Assembly: GCF_900101885.1 (NCBI RefSeq)
Contig: NZ_FNAN01000003.1
Location: 1 to 64,000 of the forward strand
DNA length: 64,000 nucleotides
Reading direction: 5' to 3'
Source of the DNA: Dyadobacter soli
GTDB taxonomy: Bacteria > Bacteroidota > Bacteroidia > Cytophagales > Spirosomataceae
Shown piece after piece: positions 27,026 to 35,533 of the stretch; position 1 is the stretch's first letter, and each line of letters opens with the position of its first letter. The translations under genes and the position numbers were made by a program. The notes beneath the pieces were generated by a model, which searched no databases, had not been told where the DNA came from, and worked only from the letters and a program-made list of their open reading frames with translations.

Positions 27026-27349
27026 AAAGGGATTTCGGGGTTGCATTCCGGTAAATTCAAGTCTGCCGGGAGTTTGAAAAAAGGACGAAACAGCAAGATT
27101 TCGTCAGATCTGGAGAATAATTAACAGCGTATATTGGTTAAGTTCTCTGAATTTTGTAAAAAAGAAAAATTCGAGTATTATTGATAGTATTCTGACTTTA
27201 CAAAAACAATGAAACGTTCAGCACGTCTGATACGTTAACAAGAAAAGGAAAAACAGCTTTAAAGCTAAAAGATATATAAGATAAGAAAAGGTTAAGGGTT
27301 TAGGAATAGTCAGTATAAAGCCATCTCCATGAGATGGCTTTATCTTTTT
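27026..27349 (+). ncRNA. Candidate structured non-coding RNA with own promoter and terminator
   Basis: A -7 box TATCTTTG at 27012-27019 precedes a gene-free stretch that ends in a 13-bp terminator stem (27315-27327 with 27331-27343) and a T-run at 27345-27349, giving a transcript of about 320 nt. Several stems can be drawn: GACGAAA/TTTCGTC near 27084-27105; a two-level stem TTTTGTAAA (27152-27160)/TTTACAAAA (27197-27205) enclosing GAGTATTA-TTGA-TAGTATTC (27173-27192); AACGTTCAG/CTGATACGTT (27213-27236). It lacks the conserved blocks I know for RNase P, tmRNA or SRP RNA. 6S RNA cannot be excluded. A nine-codon ORF (MKRSARLIR) lies near 27210. Confidence 0.5.
27315..27349 (+). terminator. Terminator of the candidate RNA, overlapping the OmpA-family stop codon
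   Basis: ATAAAGCCATCTC (27315-27327) pairs with GAGATGGCTTTAT (27331-27343) around CAT, followed by CTTTTT. Only the plus strand has the T-run, so it serves a rightward transcript. The stop codon of the minus-strand OmpA gene lies inside the right arm. Confidence 0.82.
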
Positions 27350-28737
27350 ACCGGCTCCGCCCAAACTTCCACTCTTCTGTTCGACTTCTTAGTCTCTTCC
27401 GTCCGGTTGACCTGGTTCGGTTGTGCCGACCCATAGCCCGATCCCTCGATACGATTAGCAATAATGCCTTTGCCGATCAGGTAGGCTTTCACAGTCTCCA
27501 CGCGCTTGTTGGAGAGTTCCAGGTTCTTTTCAAAACTTCCCGTGTTATCGGTATGGCCTTTCAATACCAGCCGCAAGTCCTGCCGTTTTTGAAAATAATT
27601 CACAATCGAGTCGAGGTCGGCGAGGGCGCTGTCTTCCAGCACTTCGGTACCCTGACTGAAATAGAGCGTCGATAGGGGCGTAGAATGCGTTTCGGGCGCC
27701 ATATTCATCAATGCCTTCACTTCTTCGAAGCGGTTATTGGTGCGGATGGTCACACTTTTGGCCTGAAAACCATCGGCTTGCGCGGTAATGCGATAGGTTT
27801 CATGTGGAGGCAATTCCACATTGTAGATGCCGTCGACTGTTTTGGTATGTGCCACCAGCGAATCGTTGGCCGATTTGCGGACGTGTACTTCTGCGTCATT
27901 CACGGGTTTCAGGCTGCCGCCATCGTAAACCCGGCCGGTGACCACGGCCAGATTTTTGTTCCGGACCGGCTCCGGTTTTTCCTCTACCGGCTTTGGCTCT
28001 TCCTTCGGTTCTTCTTTTTGGGCAACCGGCTCTTTGAAAGTCTTCGCGATCGTCTGGTAGCTCCTGCGCACAAACACCGGCGTCATTACCCGGTCGTACA
28101 CGCGGATCAATGCCACGGTGCCCGCACTGGCTTCGTTGCCGGCGATGAGGTCGTCCTGGAAAATATTCAGTACCTGGTCGGCATCGAGCACACCTTCCGT
28201 GCCGGGATCTTTGAAATCCAGTTTCAGGATACCATTGATGTACATTCTGATGACTTTGGTTTCGTAGTCGCGCGAGTACACATAATGCACCCACTGCTTT
28301 GCACGTACGGCGGCTTTTTCGCTCATGGCGAAGTTGAAGAAATTGAGTTTGCCATGATAAACATAGCTCCCGTAGTCGCTCTTGCGGTTTTTGAAATCGA
28401 GCACGCGTTTCCAGATGTCGAGCGAGTCGAGTTTGAAATAGATTTCGACCGTAAATGATTTATTTAGAAAGCCTTTGGCCTCGCCGCTGTTGAATTGCAG
28501 GCCGCTGTTTTTTTCAAAAAGATAAATGGACCGGGAAAGGTAATCGGAGCCGGGGATTTGTTCTTTGATAATCTGCCCGGGCCGACCAAGTGGTTTTAAT
28601 GCGGGGCCGCCGCTTTCAATGGGTAGGAAGCCGTTGTTGAAATCATAAGTCCATTGATTTTGGGCATGAACGTGGAGCGCCGCGACGCAAAGCAGGGACA
28701 TCAGCACCGCCCGCAGCGCATTTTTTTTATTAATCAT
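27340..28737 (-). CDS. OmpA-family protein with LamG-like and carboxypeptidase-regulatory domains
   Basis: A 465-residue envelope protein from ATG 28737, chosen because it gives a signal peptide (NALRAVLMSLLCVAALHVHAQ); the longer frame adds 78 improbable residues. A concanavalin/LamG-type domain (about 30-220, with FTVEIYFKLDSL and VHYVYSRDYETKVIRMYING) is followed by a Glu/Pro/Lys linker (EEPKEEPKPVEEKPEP), a CarboxypepD_reg module (VVTGRVYDGGSLKPVNDAEV) and a C-terminal OmpA peptidoglycan-binding domain (LKGHTDNTGSFEKNLELSNK, then RIEGSGYGSAQPN). It probably tethers the outer membrane to peptidoglycan while displaying a ligand-binding module. It converges on the candidate ncRNA. Confidence 0.9.
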   Translation of the reverse strand: MINKKNALRAVLMSLLCVAALHVHAQNQWTYDFNNGFLPIESGGPALKPLGRPGQIIKEQIPGSDYLSRSIYLFEKNSGLQFNSGEAKGFLNKSFTVEIYFKLDSLDIWKRVLDFKNRKSDYGSYVYHGKLNFFNFAMSEKAAVRAKQWVHYVYSRDYETKVIRMYINGILKLDFKDPGTEGVLDADQVLNIFQDDLIAGNEASAGTVALIRVYDRVMTPVFVRRSYQTIAKTFKEPVAQKEEPKEEPKPVEEKPEPVRNKNLAVVTGRVYDGGSLKPVNDAEVHVRKSANDSLVAHTKTVDGIYNVELPPHETYRITAQADGFQAKSVTIRTNNRFEEVKALMNMAPETHSTPLSTLYFSQGTEVLEDSALADLDSIVNYFQKRQDLRLVLKGHTDNTGSFEKNLELSNKRVETVKAYLIGKGIIANRIEGSGYGSAQPNQVNRTEETKKSNRRVEVWAEPVKR

Positions 28738-28804
28738 ACCCAAAAATATAAAAAGTGGGGGCGGAAGCCGAGGTACAACTTGTAATTTTGGATGGTTATT
28801 ATTC

Positions 28805-29686
28805 TTGCGTGTGAAAAACATCGGTATCGGTCTTCTCTTTTCCATTTTCTGGTCGTCGGCGTCCGTAGCAACGAAATTCGGCGTGCAATCGGCGGCTCCC
28901 CTGATACTGGCAAACGTTCGGTTCTTTATAGCTGGTATCCTGCTGCTGTCATTTTCGTACATATTTGCCAAAAATCCGGATTACCGGCTGCCTAGGAAAA
29001 AGGAATGGCAGCAACTGGCATTATTCGGTTTCCTGAATACAACGCTCTACCTGGGCCTGTACGTGTACGCGATGAAGTATACCGCCGCCGGGATCGGCAG
29101 CCTGGCAGTGTCGACCAACCCGCTGATCATCGTGCTGTTGTCATCGTGGTGGCTGAAAAGAAAGCCCAAAGCCGAGGAATGGACAGGGATTATATTGGGA
29201 ATGGGCGGCGTGGCGGTAGCGACTTATCCATTGCTGGCCGACAGCTACACGACCGTCGGAGGCATTACATTGCTGCTTATCAGCATGGTAGCGGTTTCGG
29301 CGGCAAGCGTTTACTATGCTACCGTGAAATGGCAGCTGCCCAACCTGCTTATCAATGGCTGGCAGGTTTTTCTGGGCGGCGTTTTTCTGCTGCCTGCTAC
29401 ATTATTGATGGCCGATTTCGGTACTACTAAACTGGATACCGTCTTTTGGGGTTCGGTACTCTGGCTTAGCCTTGCCGTTTCGATCGTGGGGTTGATATGC
29501 TGGTTTTACCTGCTCCGGATCGATACCGTCAAAGCGTCGCTATGGCTGTTTCTGTGCCCGCTTTTTGGGTTTTTCTTCGCGTGGTGGCTCATGGGTGAGC
29601 CCGTGACTATTTACACCGTTTTCGGGACGGTGCTGGTAGTGGCAGGGCTCTACGCCGGGCAACGGACGAAATTTGCAGGAAAATAG
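28805..29686 (+). CDS. EamA/DMT-family transporter
   Basis: A 293-residue polytopic protein with about ten hydrophobic helices arranged as two EamA repeats (IFWSSASVATKFGV in the first; SIVGLICWFYLLRIDTVKAS and LFGFFFAWWLMGEPVT in the second), the drug/metabolite exporter pattern. The start is uncertain: TTG 28805 or GTG 28811, with no ATG in frame nearby. It is divergent from the OmpA-family gene across 67 bp. The stop lies 4 bp from that of the convergent phzF-like gene. Substrate cannot be inferred. Confidence 0.9.
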   Translation: MRVKNIGIGLLFSIFWSSASVATKFGVQSAAPLILANVRFFIAGILLLSFSYIFAKNPDYRLPRKKEWQQLALFGFLNTTLYLGLYVYAMKYTAAGIGSLAVSTNPLIIVLLSSWWLKRKPKAEEWTGIILGMGGVAVATYPLLADSYTTVGGITLLLISMVAVSAASVYYATVKWQLPNLLINGWQVFLGGVFLLPATLLMADFGTTKLDTVFWGSVLWLSLAVSIVGLICWFYLLRIDTVKASLWLFLCPLFGFFFAWWLMGEPVTIYTVFGTVLVVAGLYAGQRTKFAGK

Positions 29687-29690
29687 TAGT

Positions 29691-30479
29691 TTAATCTACC
29701 AGTATTTCACCTTTGAGGTACAACTTCGCCTGGCCGCCGATGAAAACGCGGTCGCCGTCGAGCTCGCATTTGAGAAAGCCGCCGCGGCGTGAAAGCTGGC
29801 GCGCATTCAACTGGTTTTTGGAAAGCTTTTCGGCCCAGTAGGGGATCAAAGTCGTGTGCGCGGAGCCGGTTACGGGGTCTTCGTCGATGCCCGATTGCGG
29901 TGCGAAGAAACGCGAAACGAAATCCACTTCATCGCTGGCAGCAGTGACGATCACGCCGCGCGCCGGAATGGTGGAAAGAATAATGATATCAAAATCGAGA
30001 TTTCTCACCACGTCCTCCGATTCCAGTACTACCAGATAGTCGGTTTTGCCTTTGTAAACTTCCAGGAGTGTCGTGTTTTTCAAACTTTCGACCAGCCCCG
30101 GAGGCGGCACGGCAATGTGGTATTGATCGACAGGGAAATTCAATGTAAGCCAATCTTCCTTGCAATCGACGGTGAGCACACCGCTTCTCGACTCGAAGCT
30201 GATCGACCGCCCTTCATAATTCTGGATATTGAAAATTACATACGCAGCCGCGAGTGTAGCGTGCCCGCAAAGATCCACTTCCACCATCGGAGTGAACCAG
30301 CGGATATGAAAACCATTTTCAGTCGGTACGTAGAATGCAGTCTCGGCGAGGTTGTTTTCGGCGGCGATGGCGAGCATCGTTTCCTCCGGCAGCCATTGTT
30401 CCAAAGGAACTACCGCGGCAGGGTTTCCACCAAACAACTTGTCAGTAAAAGCATCGATTTGGTATATAGGCAGTTTCAT
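29691..30479 (-). CDS. PhzF-family isomerase/epimerase
   Basis: A 262-residue protein of the diaminopimelate-epimerase-like PhzF fold. The conserved N-terminus YQIDAFTDKLFGGNPAAV is followed by the catalytic glutamate E46 in NNLAETAF, WFTPMVEVDLCGHATLAAAY and, in the second half, SGIDEDPVTGSAHTTLIPYW and RRGGFLKCEL. Only PhzF itself makes phenazine; most homologues act on unknown small metabolites, and there is no phenazine cluster here. It converges on the EamA gene with a 4-bp gap. Confidence 0.92.
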   Translation of the reverse strand: MKLPIYQIDAFTDKLFGGNPAAVVPLEQWLPEETMLAIAAENNLAETAFYVPTENGFHIRWFTPMVEVDLCGHATLAAAYVIFNIQNYEGRSISFESRSGVLTVDCKEDWLTLNFPVDQYHIAVPPPGLVESLKNTTLLEVYKGKTDYLVVLESEDVVRNLDFDIIILSTIPARGVIVTAASDEVDFVSRFFAPQSGIDEDPVTGSAHTTLIPYWAEKLSKNQLNARQLSRRGGFLKCELDGDRVFIGGQAKLYLKGEILVD

Positions 30480-30597
30480 GAAGTCAAATGGGCTTGGTTA
30501 CGGCAAGGTATTAAAAATATCCGCTACGGGAAGATTTTCTTACCAATTTTTAATATAATTTATTGGAAATAGATAAAAAATCAAAGAGGCGATGGTG

Positions 30598-32148
30598 CTA
30601 GTTTCTCCTGTTTTTCATGCGGAGATAAACGCCGTTTGTCCAGCCGAAGCCTTCCTGTATTTCATATTCCCCGCCACCGGCGATGAGGTTGGTGTCCGAC
30701 ACATTGTATTTTTCGAGCATCTTGCCCGAATGCCTGAACTCCTTTTCGATCAGTCCCAGCCATTCGTCGCTGAGCTCGTTGGCGGTTCTGTGAAAATTAT
30801 AATTCCTCAAACCTTTGTAAACGACCCATTGCAGCGGCGCCCAGCCATTCGGCGCGTCCCATTGCTGGCCGGTACGCACCATCGTGGTAAGTAGTCCGCC
30901 AGATTTCAGAAAATTAAGCCTTATGTATGCTCGCACATAATGCGAATGCGGCTTGGGTGCGAGTTTGAAGAACAGGGGAAAAGCACCCGCAATGGTAATG
31001 GCCTTGGTGAAATCCCTTTTCCGGAAGTCATAATCCATATAATAATGCTTCGATTCGTCCCAGAAATAGGTCTGAATAGCAATATTCCGCTGCCGCGCTT
31101 TTTCCTCGTAAAGCAAATGCATTCGACGGTTATCGCACAGCAAATAGGCTTCCGCGATGGTCTTTTCGAGGTGGTACAGGAGACAATTGAGGTCGATAGG
31201 CAGAATGTCGGTGGTGTGAATGGATGCGAAATCGGTTTCATCTGCAAACCACCGGCTGCTGAAATCCCAGCCCGATTCCGCAGCGGCCCGGATATGACGG
31301 TAAACTTCGTCCGCCGGGGTGCCGTATTTTTCGGACACTTCCTGTGCAAGATGGGTATCCTCGCTGTAAGATTCCGGGCGCGGCGTGGCCTTATCATCCC
31401 AATAGCGGTTCAATAGCGCACCGTCGGGCAGGTATACCAGTCGCCGGTGTGCCGTGAAAGGCTCGCAAGGCTCCTGGCAGCCATCCATCCAGTAATCGTA
31501 TTCCTTTTGCATTTGGGGCAGGTATCGTTTCAAAACCTTTTTGCCCTCCATATCACTGAACAGCCTCACCATCAATGAGAAGAATGGCGGCTGTGAGCGG
31601 CTGAGATAGTAAGTTCTGTTAGCTGTCGGTATAAAACCCAATGTATCCACCAGGTAGGCGAAGTTGTTGAGCATGTTCTCGATCAGCTCCGCGCGCCCTG
31701 ATTCTTTAAGTCCCAGCATTGTAAAATAGCTGTCCCAGTAATAAATCTCGCGAAAACGTCCGCCCGGCACCACGTACGGATGGGGTAATGGAATAAGCGA
31801 CCCGCCCCGTTCCTGGTTCTCGGGCTGGCGCGTCAGTACCGACCAGAGCTTACCCACATGGTCGGAAACCGGCTCGCTTTTGTCTGAAATAAATTCGGAG
31901 GCAATGTGGCCAGGCATCCTGAAATGCCCGCGCACGAATGCCTCCATGTCGAAGTCGGGCTCATCCTTTTCCCGGTGATACCGTTCGATAATCAGTACCG
32001 GATCTTCCAGCGGAATGGCGTCGGCGAATGTTTTGGAATCGGAGAAAATATGGCTGCTCTGCACATCACGGAATAGCGTTCCGTACAACTCCTCGGGGGA
32101 GATGTGAGCCTGGCCGTAAGTGAATGAAGGAGCAACAAAACCGTACAA
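30598..32148 (-). CDS. Trehalase (GH37), possible signal-peptide lesion
   Basis: A 516-residue alpha,alpha-trehalase. Both GH37 signatures are present: PGGRFREIYYWDSYF and QWDAPNGWAPLQW, plus the N-terminal LYGTLFRDVQSSHIFSDSKT and C-terminal GGGEYEIQEGFGWTNG. The only start in the open frame is TTG 32148, giving a truncated leader YGFVAPSFTYGQA. Five codons upstream in the same frame is a TAA (32163-32161), and before it TTG AAA ACC CTT (32175-32164). Reading through gives MKTL-stop-SQFVLYGFVAPSFTYGQ, a convincing signal peptide apart from the nonsense codon. The gene follows the M28 peptidase on the same strand. It hydrolyses trehalose to glucose; location is uncertain given the lesion. Confidence 0.88.
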   Translation of the reverse strand: MYGFVAPSFTYGQAHISPEELYGTLFRDVQSSHIFSDSKTFADAIPLEDPVLIIERYHREKDEPDFDMEAFVRGHFRMPGHIASEFISDKSEPVSDHVGKLWSVLTRQPENQERGGSLIPLPHPYVVPGGRFREIYYWDSYFTMLGLKESGRAELIENMLNNFAYLVDTLGFIPTANRTYYLSRSQPPFFSLMVRLFSDMEGKKVLKRYLPQMQKEYDYWMDGCQEPCEPFTAHRRLVYLPDGALLNRYWDDKATPRPESYSEDTHLAQEVSEKYGTPADEVYRHIRAAAESGWDFSSRWFADETDFASIHTTDILPIDLNCLLYHLEKTIAEAYLLCDNRRMHLLYEEKARQRNIAIQTYFWDESKHYYMDYDFRKRDFTKAITIAGAFPLFFKLAPKPHSHYVRAYIRLNFLKSGGLLTTMVRTGQQWDAPNGWAPLQWVVYKGLRNYNFHRTANELSDEWLGLIEKEFRHSGKMLEKYNVSDTNLIAGGGEYEIQEGFGWTNGVYLRMKNRRN

Positions 32149-32180
32149 AACAAACTGACTTTAAAGGGTTTTCAACTGGA

Positions 32181-33122
32181 TTATTTGACTTCTGTAAATT
32201 TGAGTTTTGGTAACAACATCGCATTCTCGATGAGCCTGATCTGAATATTCAGGATACCCGCTTCCGCATTGGCGTCGATTTTCTCCGCATCGTCGGTTGG
32301 CTTGTGGTAATCGTCGTGGCCACCGGTATGGAAGAACAGTACGGGTATTTGTTTGGCGTAAAAAGAACCATGGTCCGAGCCGCCGCTCCCTGCATTATCT
32401 GTAAAAAACTTGGTATCGCTTTTCACGTCCTTGAAAACCAACGGCCATTCGGCGCTGGTGCCGTATCCGCCGATCCCCACGCCCCGGTTTGGATCGTAGC
32501 GACCGATCATATCCATGTTCGACATGAAACTGATATCGGCCAACGGCAGGGTCGGATTATTGACGAAATAACGCGAGCCTACCAAGCCTAGTTCTTCCGC
32601 TCCGAATGCGATAAAAAGGAAGTTATAAGGCTCCTTTTTGTCATTTCCGCTAAAATACCGCGCCAGTTCGAGCAGTCCGGCCACACCTGAGGCATTGTCG
32701 TCGGCACCGTTATGAATTTGCCCTTCCGGCTTTTCGGCCTTGGAGCTTCCCTGCCGGCCGAGCCCAAGGTGGTCAAAATGAGCACCTATGACAATGGTAT
32801 ATTGCGCCCCGTTGTCGAGAAACCCGATCACATTTCTGGCTTCGCGAATACTATCGGGCACGACAATGCGCCGGATCTTCGCGGTGAAAGGCTGGTAGTA
32901 ACCGTCGGTGCCTTTGGGTAAAAGATGGTACTTTTTGAATTGTTTCACCACATATTTCGCGGCTTTTTCATTCTCTTTGCTGCCTGTGCCGCGGCCTTTC
33001 ATTTTGTCCGACGCCAGGTAGGAGATGTGTTTACGGATGTTTTCCGGTGAGGGAGTTACGGACTGTCCGAATGCCTGCATAGCGCCCAAAACGAGCAGCA
33101 GACTGTGAAAAAAGATTCTCAT
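32181..33122 (-). CDS. M28-family zinc peptidase, exported
   Basis: A 313-residue aminopeptidase-like protein from ATG 33122, which starts a signal peptide (MRIFFHSLLLVLGAMQAFGQ). The di-zinc ligands of family M28 are visible in order: H in GAHFDHLG, D in HNGADDNASGV, the catalytic/ligand pair EE in FGAEELGL, D in MSNMDMIGRYD, and the final H in FFHTGGHDDYHKPTDD. It probably trims peptides in the periplasm. It is the upstream member of a two-gene minus-strand unit with the trehalase, separated by 32 bp from the annotated start or 5 bp from the putative original one. Confidence 0.93.
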   Translation of the reverse strand: MRIFFHSLLLVLGAMQAFGQSVTPSPENIRKHISYLASDKMKGRGTGSKENEKAAKYVVKQFKKYHLLPKGTDGYYQPFTAKIRRIVVPDSIREARNVIGFLDNGAQYTIVIGAHFDHLGLGRQGSSKAEKPEGQIHNGADDNASGVAGLLELARYFSGNDKKEPYNFLFIAFGAEELGLVGSRYFVNNPTLPLADISFMSNMDMIGRYDPNRGVGIGGYGTSAEWPLVFKDVKSDTKFFTDNAGSGGSDHGSFYAKQIPVLFFHTGGHDDYHKPTDDAEKIDANAEAGILNIQIRLIENAMLLPKLKFTEVK

Positions 33123-33270
33123 TCGATATAAAATAGTTAACGGGCAAAGATAAGCCGCCAAGAGGCGGGCGGGTTGCGGAAGCGGACAGAATTTTTGCAT
33201 TTATTTGTATTTTCAGGCATCCGGGCTTAATATTGCACCATCAATCAATTGCTTCACTTGAACGGCGGTT

Positions 33271-33380
33271 GATTTATAAAGAAGAGGCGAGAGAATGGGC
33301 TCAATGAACCTCTGGCAACCTGCTACCGCGACGGAGAAAGGTGCTAATTCCCACCTAAGTTTATTAGGAGATATAAAATC
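33271..33380 (+). promoter_or_regulatory. SAM-I (S-box) riboswitch upstream of metX
   Basis: The conserved S-box core is readable: AGGCGAGAG, ATGGGCTCAATGAACCTC, GGCAACC, a variable P3/P4 region, then AAAGGTGCTAATTCCCACC. P1 can be drawn between GATTTATA (33271-33278) and TATAAAATC (33372-33380). It is followed by an expression platform containing CCGAAA/TTTCGG flanked by CAGC/GCTG near 33438-33468, and then metX. SAM binding would turn metX off; the mechanism (termination or translation) is inferred. Confidence 0.9.
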
Positions 33381-33510
33381 AATTCGTGTGATCTTACAGT
33401 TAGAAATTTCCGTAAGCCGATTGGCTTTAGTCTCGCAGCTACAACCGAAAAATTGTATTTCGGCTGTCCATTTTACCCTGTGTTGAATTTAACCACGTGC
33501 TGTGGCTCTT

Positions 33511-34563
33511 ATGCAAGCGGAACAGAAGACATTTAAGTACCCATATCCTTACGCGCTCGAAATGGGGGGCGAATTGCCAGGGTTTGAACTCGCATACACT
33601 ACCTACGGAGAAAGGAACGGCAGCGATACCAACATCGTGTGGATTTGCCACGCGCTTACCGGCAGCTCCAATGCGCACGACTGGTGGGATGGTATCGTAG
33701 GCGATGATAAATATTTCAATCCTTCGCAGCATTTCATCATTTGCGTGAATGTGCTCGGCTCGGCTTATGGGTCCACAGGGCCGCTTTCCGTAAATCCCCG
33801 GACCAACCAGCCTTATTACCACACCTTCCCGACGCTTACCGTGCGGGACGTGGTAGGTACGCTCGACCTTCTGCGGCAGGAGTTGGCGATCAGCAAGATC
33901 AAAATCTGCATTGGCGGCTCGCTGGGCGGCCAGCAGGCGCTCGAATGGGCGGTAGAAAAGCCCGATCTGTTCGATGAGCTGATCCTGATCGCATCCAATG
34001 CATTGCATTCGCCGTGGGGTATCGCATTCAACGAATCGCAGCGGATGGCCATCGAAGCAGATCCTACTTACAAAGAGGAAAGTGACGAAGCAGGCGCGAT
34101 GGGTATGCGCGCGGCACGGTCGATCGCGTTGCTTTCCTACCGGAATTACGATACTTACAACTTTACGCAAGCCCGCGACAATCCCGACCAGATCGACGAT
34201 TTTCGCGCGTCATCGTACCAGCAGTACCAGGGCGACAAGTTTGTGAAACGGTTTAATGCATTCTCCTACTGGGCGCTCTCCAAGATCATGGACTCGCATA
34301 ATGTAGGCCGCAACCGAGGAGGTATCGTGCATGCGCTCGGGCTCGTGAAGGCGAAAACGCTGGTACTCGGCATCAAGTCCGACCTGCTATTCCCGTTGAC
34401 GGAGCAGCAATTCCTTGCCCGCCACATTCCCGACGCCGCATTCCAGGAAATCGATTCGCTATACGGCCACGACGGCTTCCTGATCGAATACAAGCAGCTC
34501 ACGCAGGTGATCAGGGCTTGGCAGGAGACGAACGGGCAGTTGCAGATGGCGCGTATCCGCTAA
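33511..34563 (+). CDS. metX: Homoserine O-acetyltransferase
   Basis: A 350-residue alpha/beta hydrolase from ATG 33511; an in-frame GTG at 33502 is possible. The first enzyme of methionine synthesis here, it acetylates homoserine with acetyl-CoA. Visible features are FELAYTTYGERNG, HALTGSSNAHDWWDG, NVLGSAYGSTGPLS, the nucleophile elbow GGSLGGQQALEW with S137, then D in GIKSDLLFP and H in YGHDGFLIEY completing the triad. Length suits MetX rather than MetA. It lies directly behind a SAM-I riboswitch, which fixes its pathway. A strong terminator follows. Confidence 0.96.
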   Translation: MQAEQKTFKYPYPYALEMGGELPGFELAYTTYGERNGSDTNIVWICHALTGSSNAHDWWDGIVGDDKYFNPSQHFIICVNVLGSAYGSTGPLSVNPRTNQPYYHTFPTLTVRDVVGTLDLLRQELAISKIKICIGGSLGGQQALEWAVEKPDLFDELILIASNALHSPWGIAFNESQRMAIEADPTYKEESDEAGAMGMRAARSIALLSYRNYDTYNFTQARDNPDQIDDFRASSYQQYQGDKFVKRFNAFSYWALSKIMDSHNVGRNRGGIVHALGLVKAKTLVLGIKSDLLFPLTEQQFLARHIPDAAFQEIDSLYGHDGFLIEYKQLTQVIRAWQETNGQLQMARIR

Positions 34564-34587
34564 TGCATTGATTTTCATATAAAATAG

Positions 34588-34619
34588 AAAAGTCCCGATC
34601 GCAATCGATCGGGACTTTT
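34588..34619. terminator. Bidirectional terminator between metX and the GDPD gene
   Basis: A 14-bp perfect stem, AAAAGTCCCGATCG (34588-34601) with CGATCGGGACTTTT (34606-34619), encloses a CAAT loop and is flanked by A- and T-rich sequence. It serves the convergent genes ending at 34563 and 34641. Confidence 0.92.
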
Positions 34620-34640
34620 GTTTTAATGTATTTCAAAAAC

Positions 34641-35411
34641 TTACTTCGAAAGGGTCAGCAACAGCTCAGGCTCGTTGGTGGTAATGTAATCCACGTCTTT
34701 TTCGAGGAAGTATTTCAAATCTGCTTCGTCATTTACCGTCCACACATTGGTAGTCAGTTTTTTCTGGCGCATTGCGGGAATGTAATCCTCTTTTTTCTTC
34801 AAAACGCTCAGATGGTAATCGATACCGTCGAGGCCGGCTGCCTGGATCTCGTCAGGCGTTTTGTCGCCGTTCAGGTATTCTACGTGTGCTTTTGGAGCAA
34901 GTTCTTTCACTTTCAGACAAACATCCCAGCTGAATGCGATGTAGTCGGTGATTTTCTCCACCTTCATTTTCTTCACCAATTCCACGCATTTGGTAGCCAA
35001 TGCGAGCGATCGTTCCTTACTGATTTTAGAAGTTTTGATTTCGAGGATCAAACGCGTTTTCTTCTGCTTCGCACCTGCTTTCAAATAAGCCTCCAAAGTA
35101 GGCAATGCCTCGCCGTCAGCCAGCTTGATCTTCGAAAGCTCTGCCGAATTGGTCGTTTCGATATTAGTACCCTGAATCGAATGGTCGTGCAGCACATACA
35201 AAACCGAATCCGCCGACATATGCACATCGAATTCCGAGCCATAGCAACCCAGTTTGATCGCGTGTTCCAGCGCACCGATCGAGTTTTCGGTCACGCCGGT
35301 ATTTTTCCAGGCGCCGCGGTGCGCGATTACCTTGTTTTTCTTTTGAGACATACCATCCATCGACACCAGGCTCATCAGCCCGATTGCAAGCATTAAAAAT
35401 CCTTTTTTCAT
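34641..35411 (-). CDS. Glycerophosphodiester phosphodiesterase, exported
   Basis: A 256-residue TIM-barrel enzyme from ATG 35411 with a signal peptide (MKKGFLMLAIGLMSLVSMDG). The GDPD catalytic set is present: HR in VIAHRGAWKNTGVTENS, the metal ligands E and D in GSEFDVHMSADSV, and the second H in YVLHDHSIQGTN, followed by LEIKTSK and, near the end, VWTVNDEADLKYFLE and GVDYITTN-like DVDYITTNEPE. It hydrolyses deacylated phospholipids to glycerol-3-phosphate in the periplasm. It is monocistronic. Confidence 0.94.
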   Translation of the reverse strand: MKKGFLMLAIGLMSLVSMDGMSQKKNKVIAHRGAWKNTGVTENSIGALEHAIKLGCYGSEFDVHMSADSVLYVLHDHSIQGTNIETTNSAELSKIKLADGEALPTLEAYLKAGAKQKKTRLILEIKTSKISKERSLALATKCVELVKKMKVEKITDYIAFSWDVCLKVKELAPKAHVEYLNGDKTPDEIQAAGLDGIDYHLSVLKKKEDYIPAMRQKKLTTNVWTVNDEADLKYFLEKDVDYITTNEPELLLTLSK

Positions 35412-35533
35412 TGTATTCAAATTAAACTTCCTTTAAAAAGACATTTTCCGGCACGTTTTACCCCATCGGGCCAAAACAGCGGCGAAAATACGGCAACTTG
35501 GCCGGGTGTCTGTTAGGGCAATATTAAGTTATC

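Noticed and set aside
27026-27349. tmRNA or RNase P RNA in the gene-free region
   Set aside because: The conserved blocks (GAGGAAAGTCC of RNase P; the tmRNA tRNA-like end) are absent.
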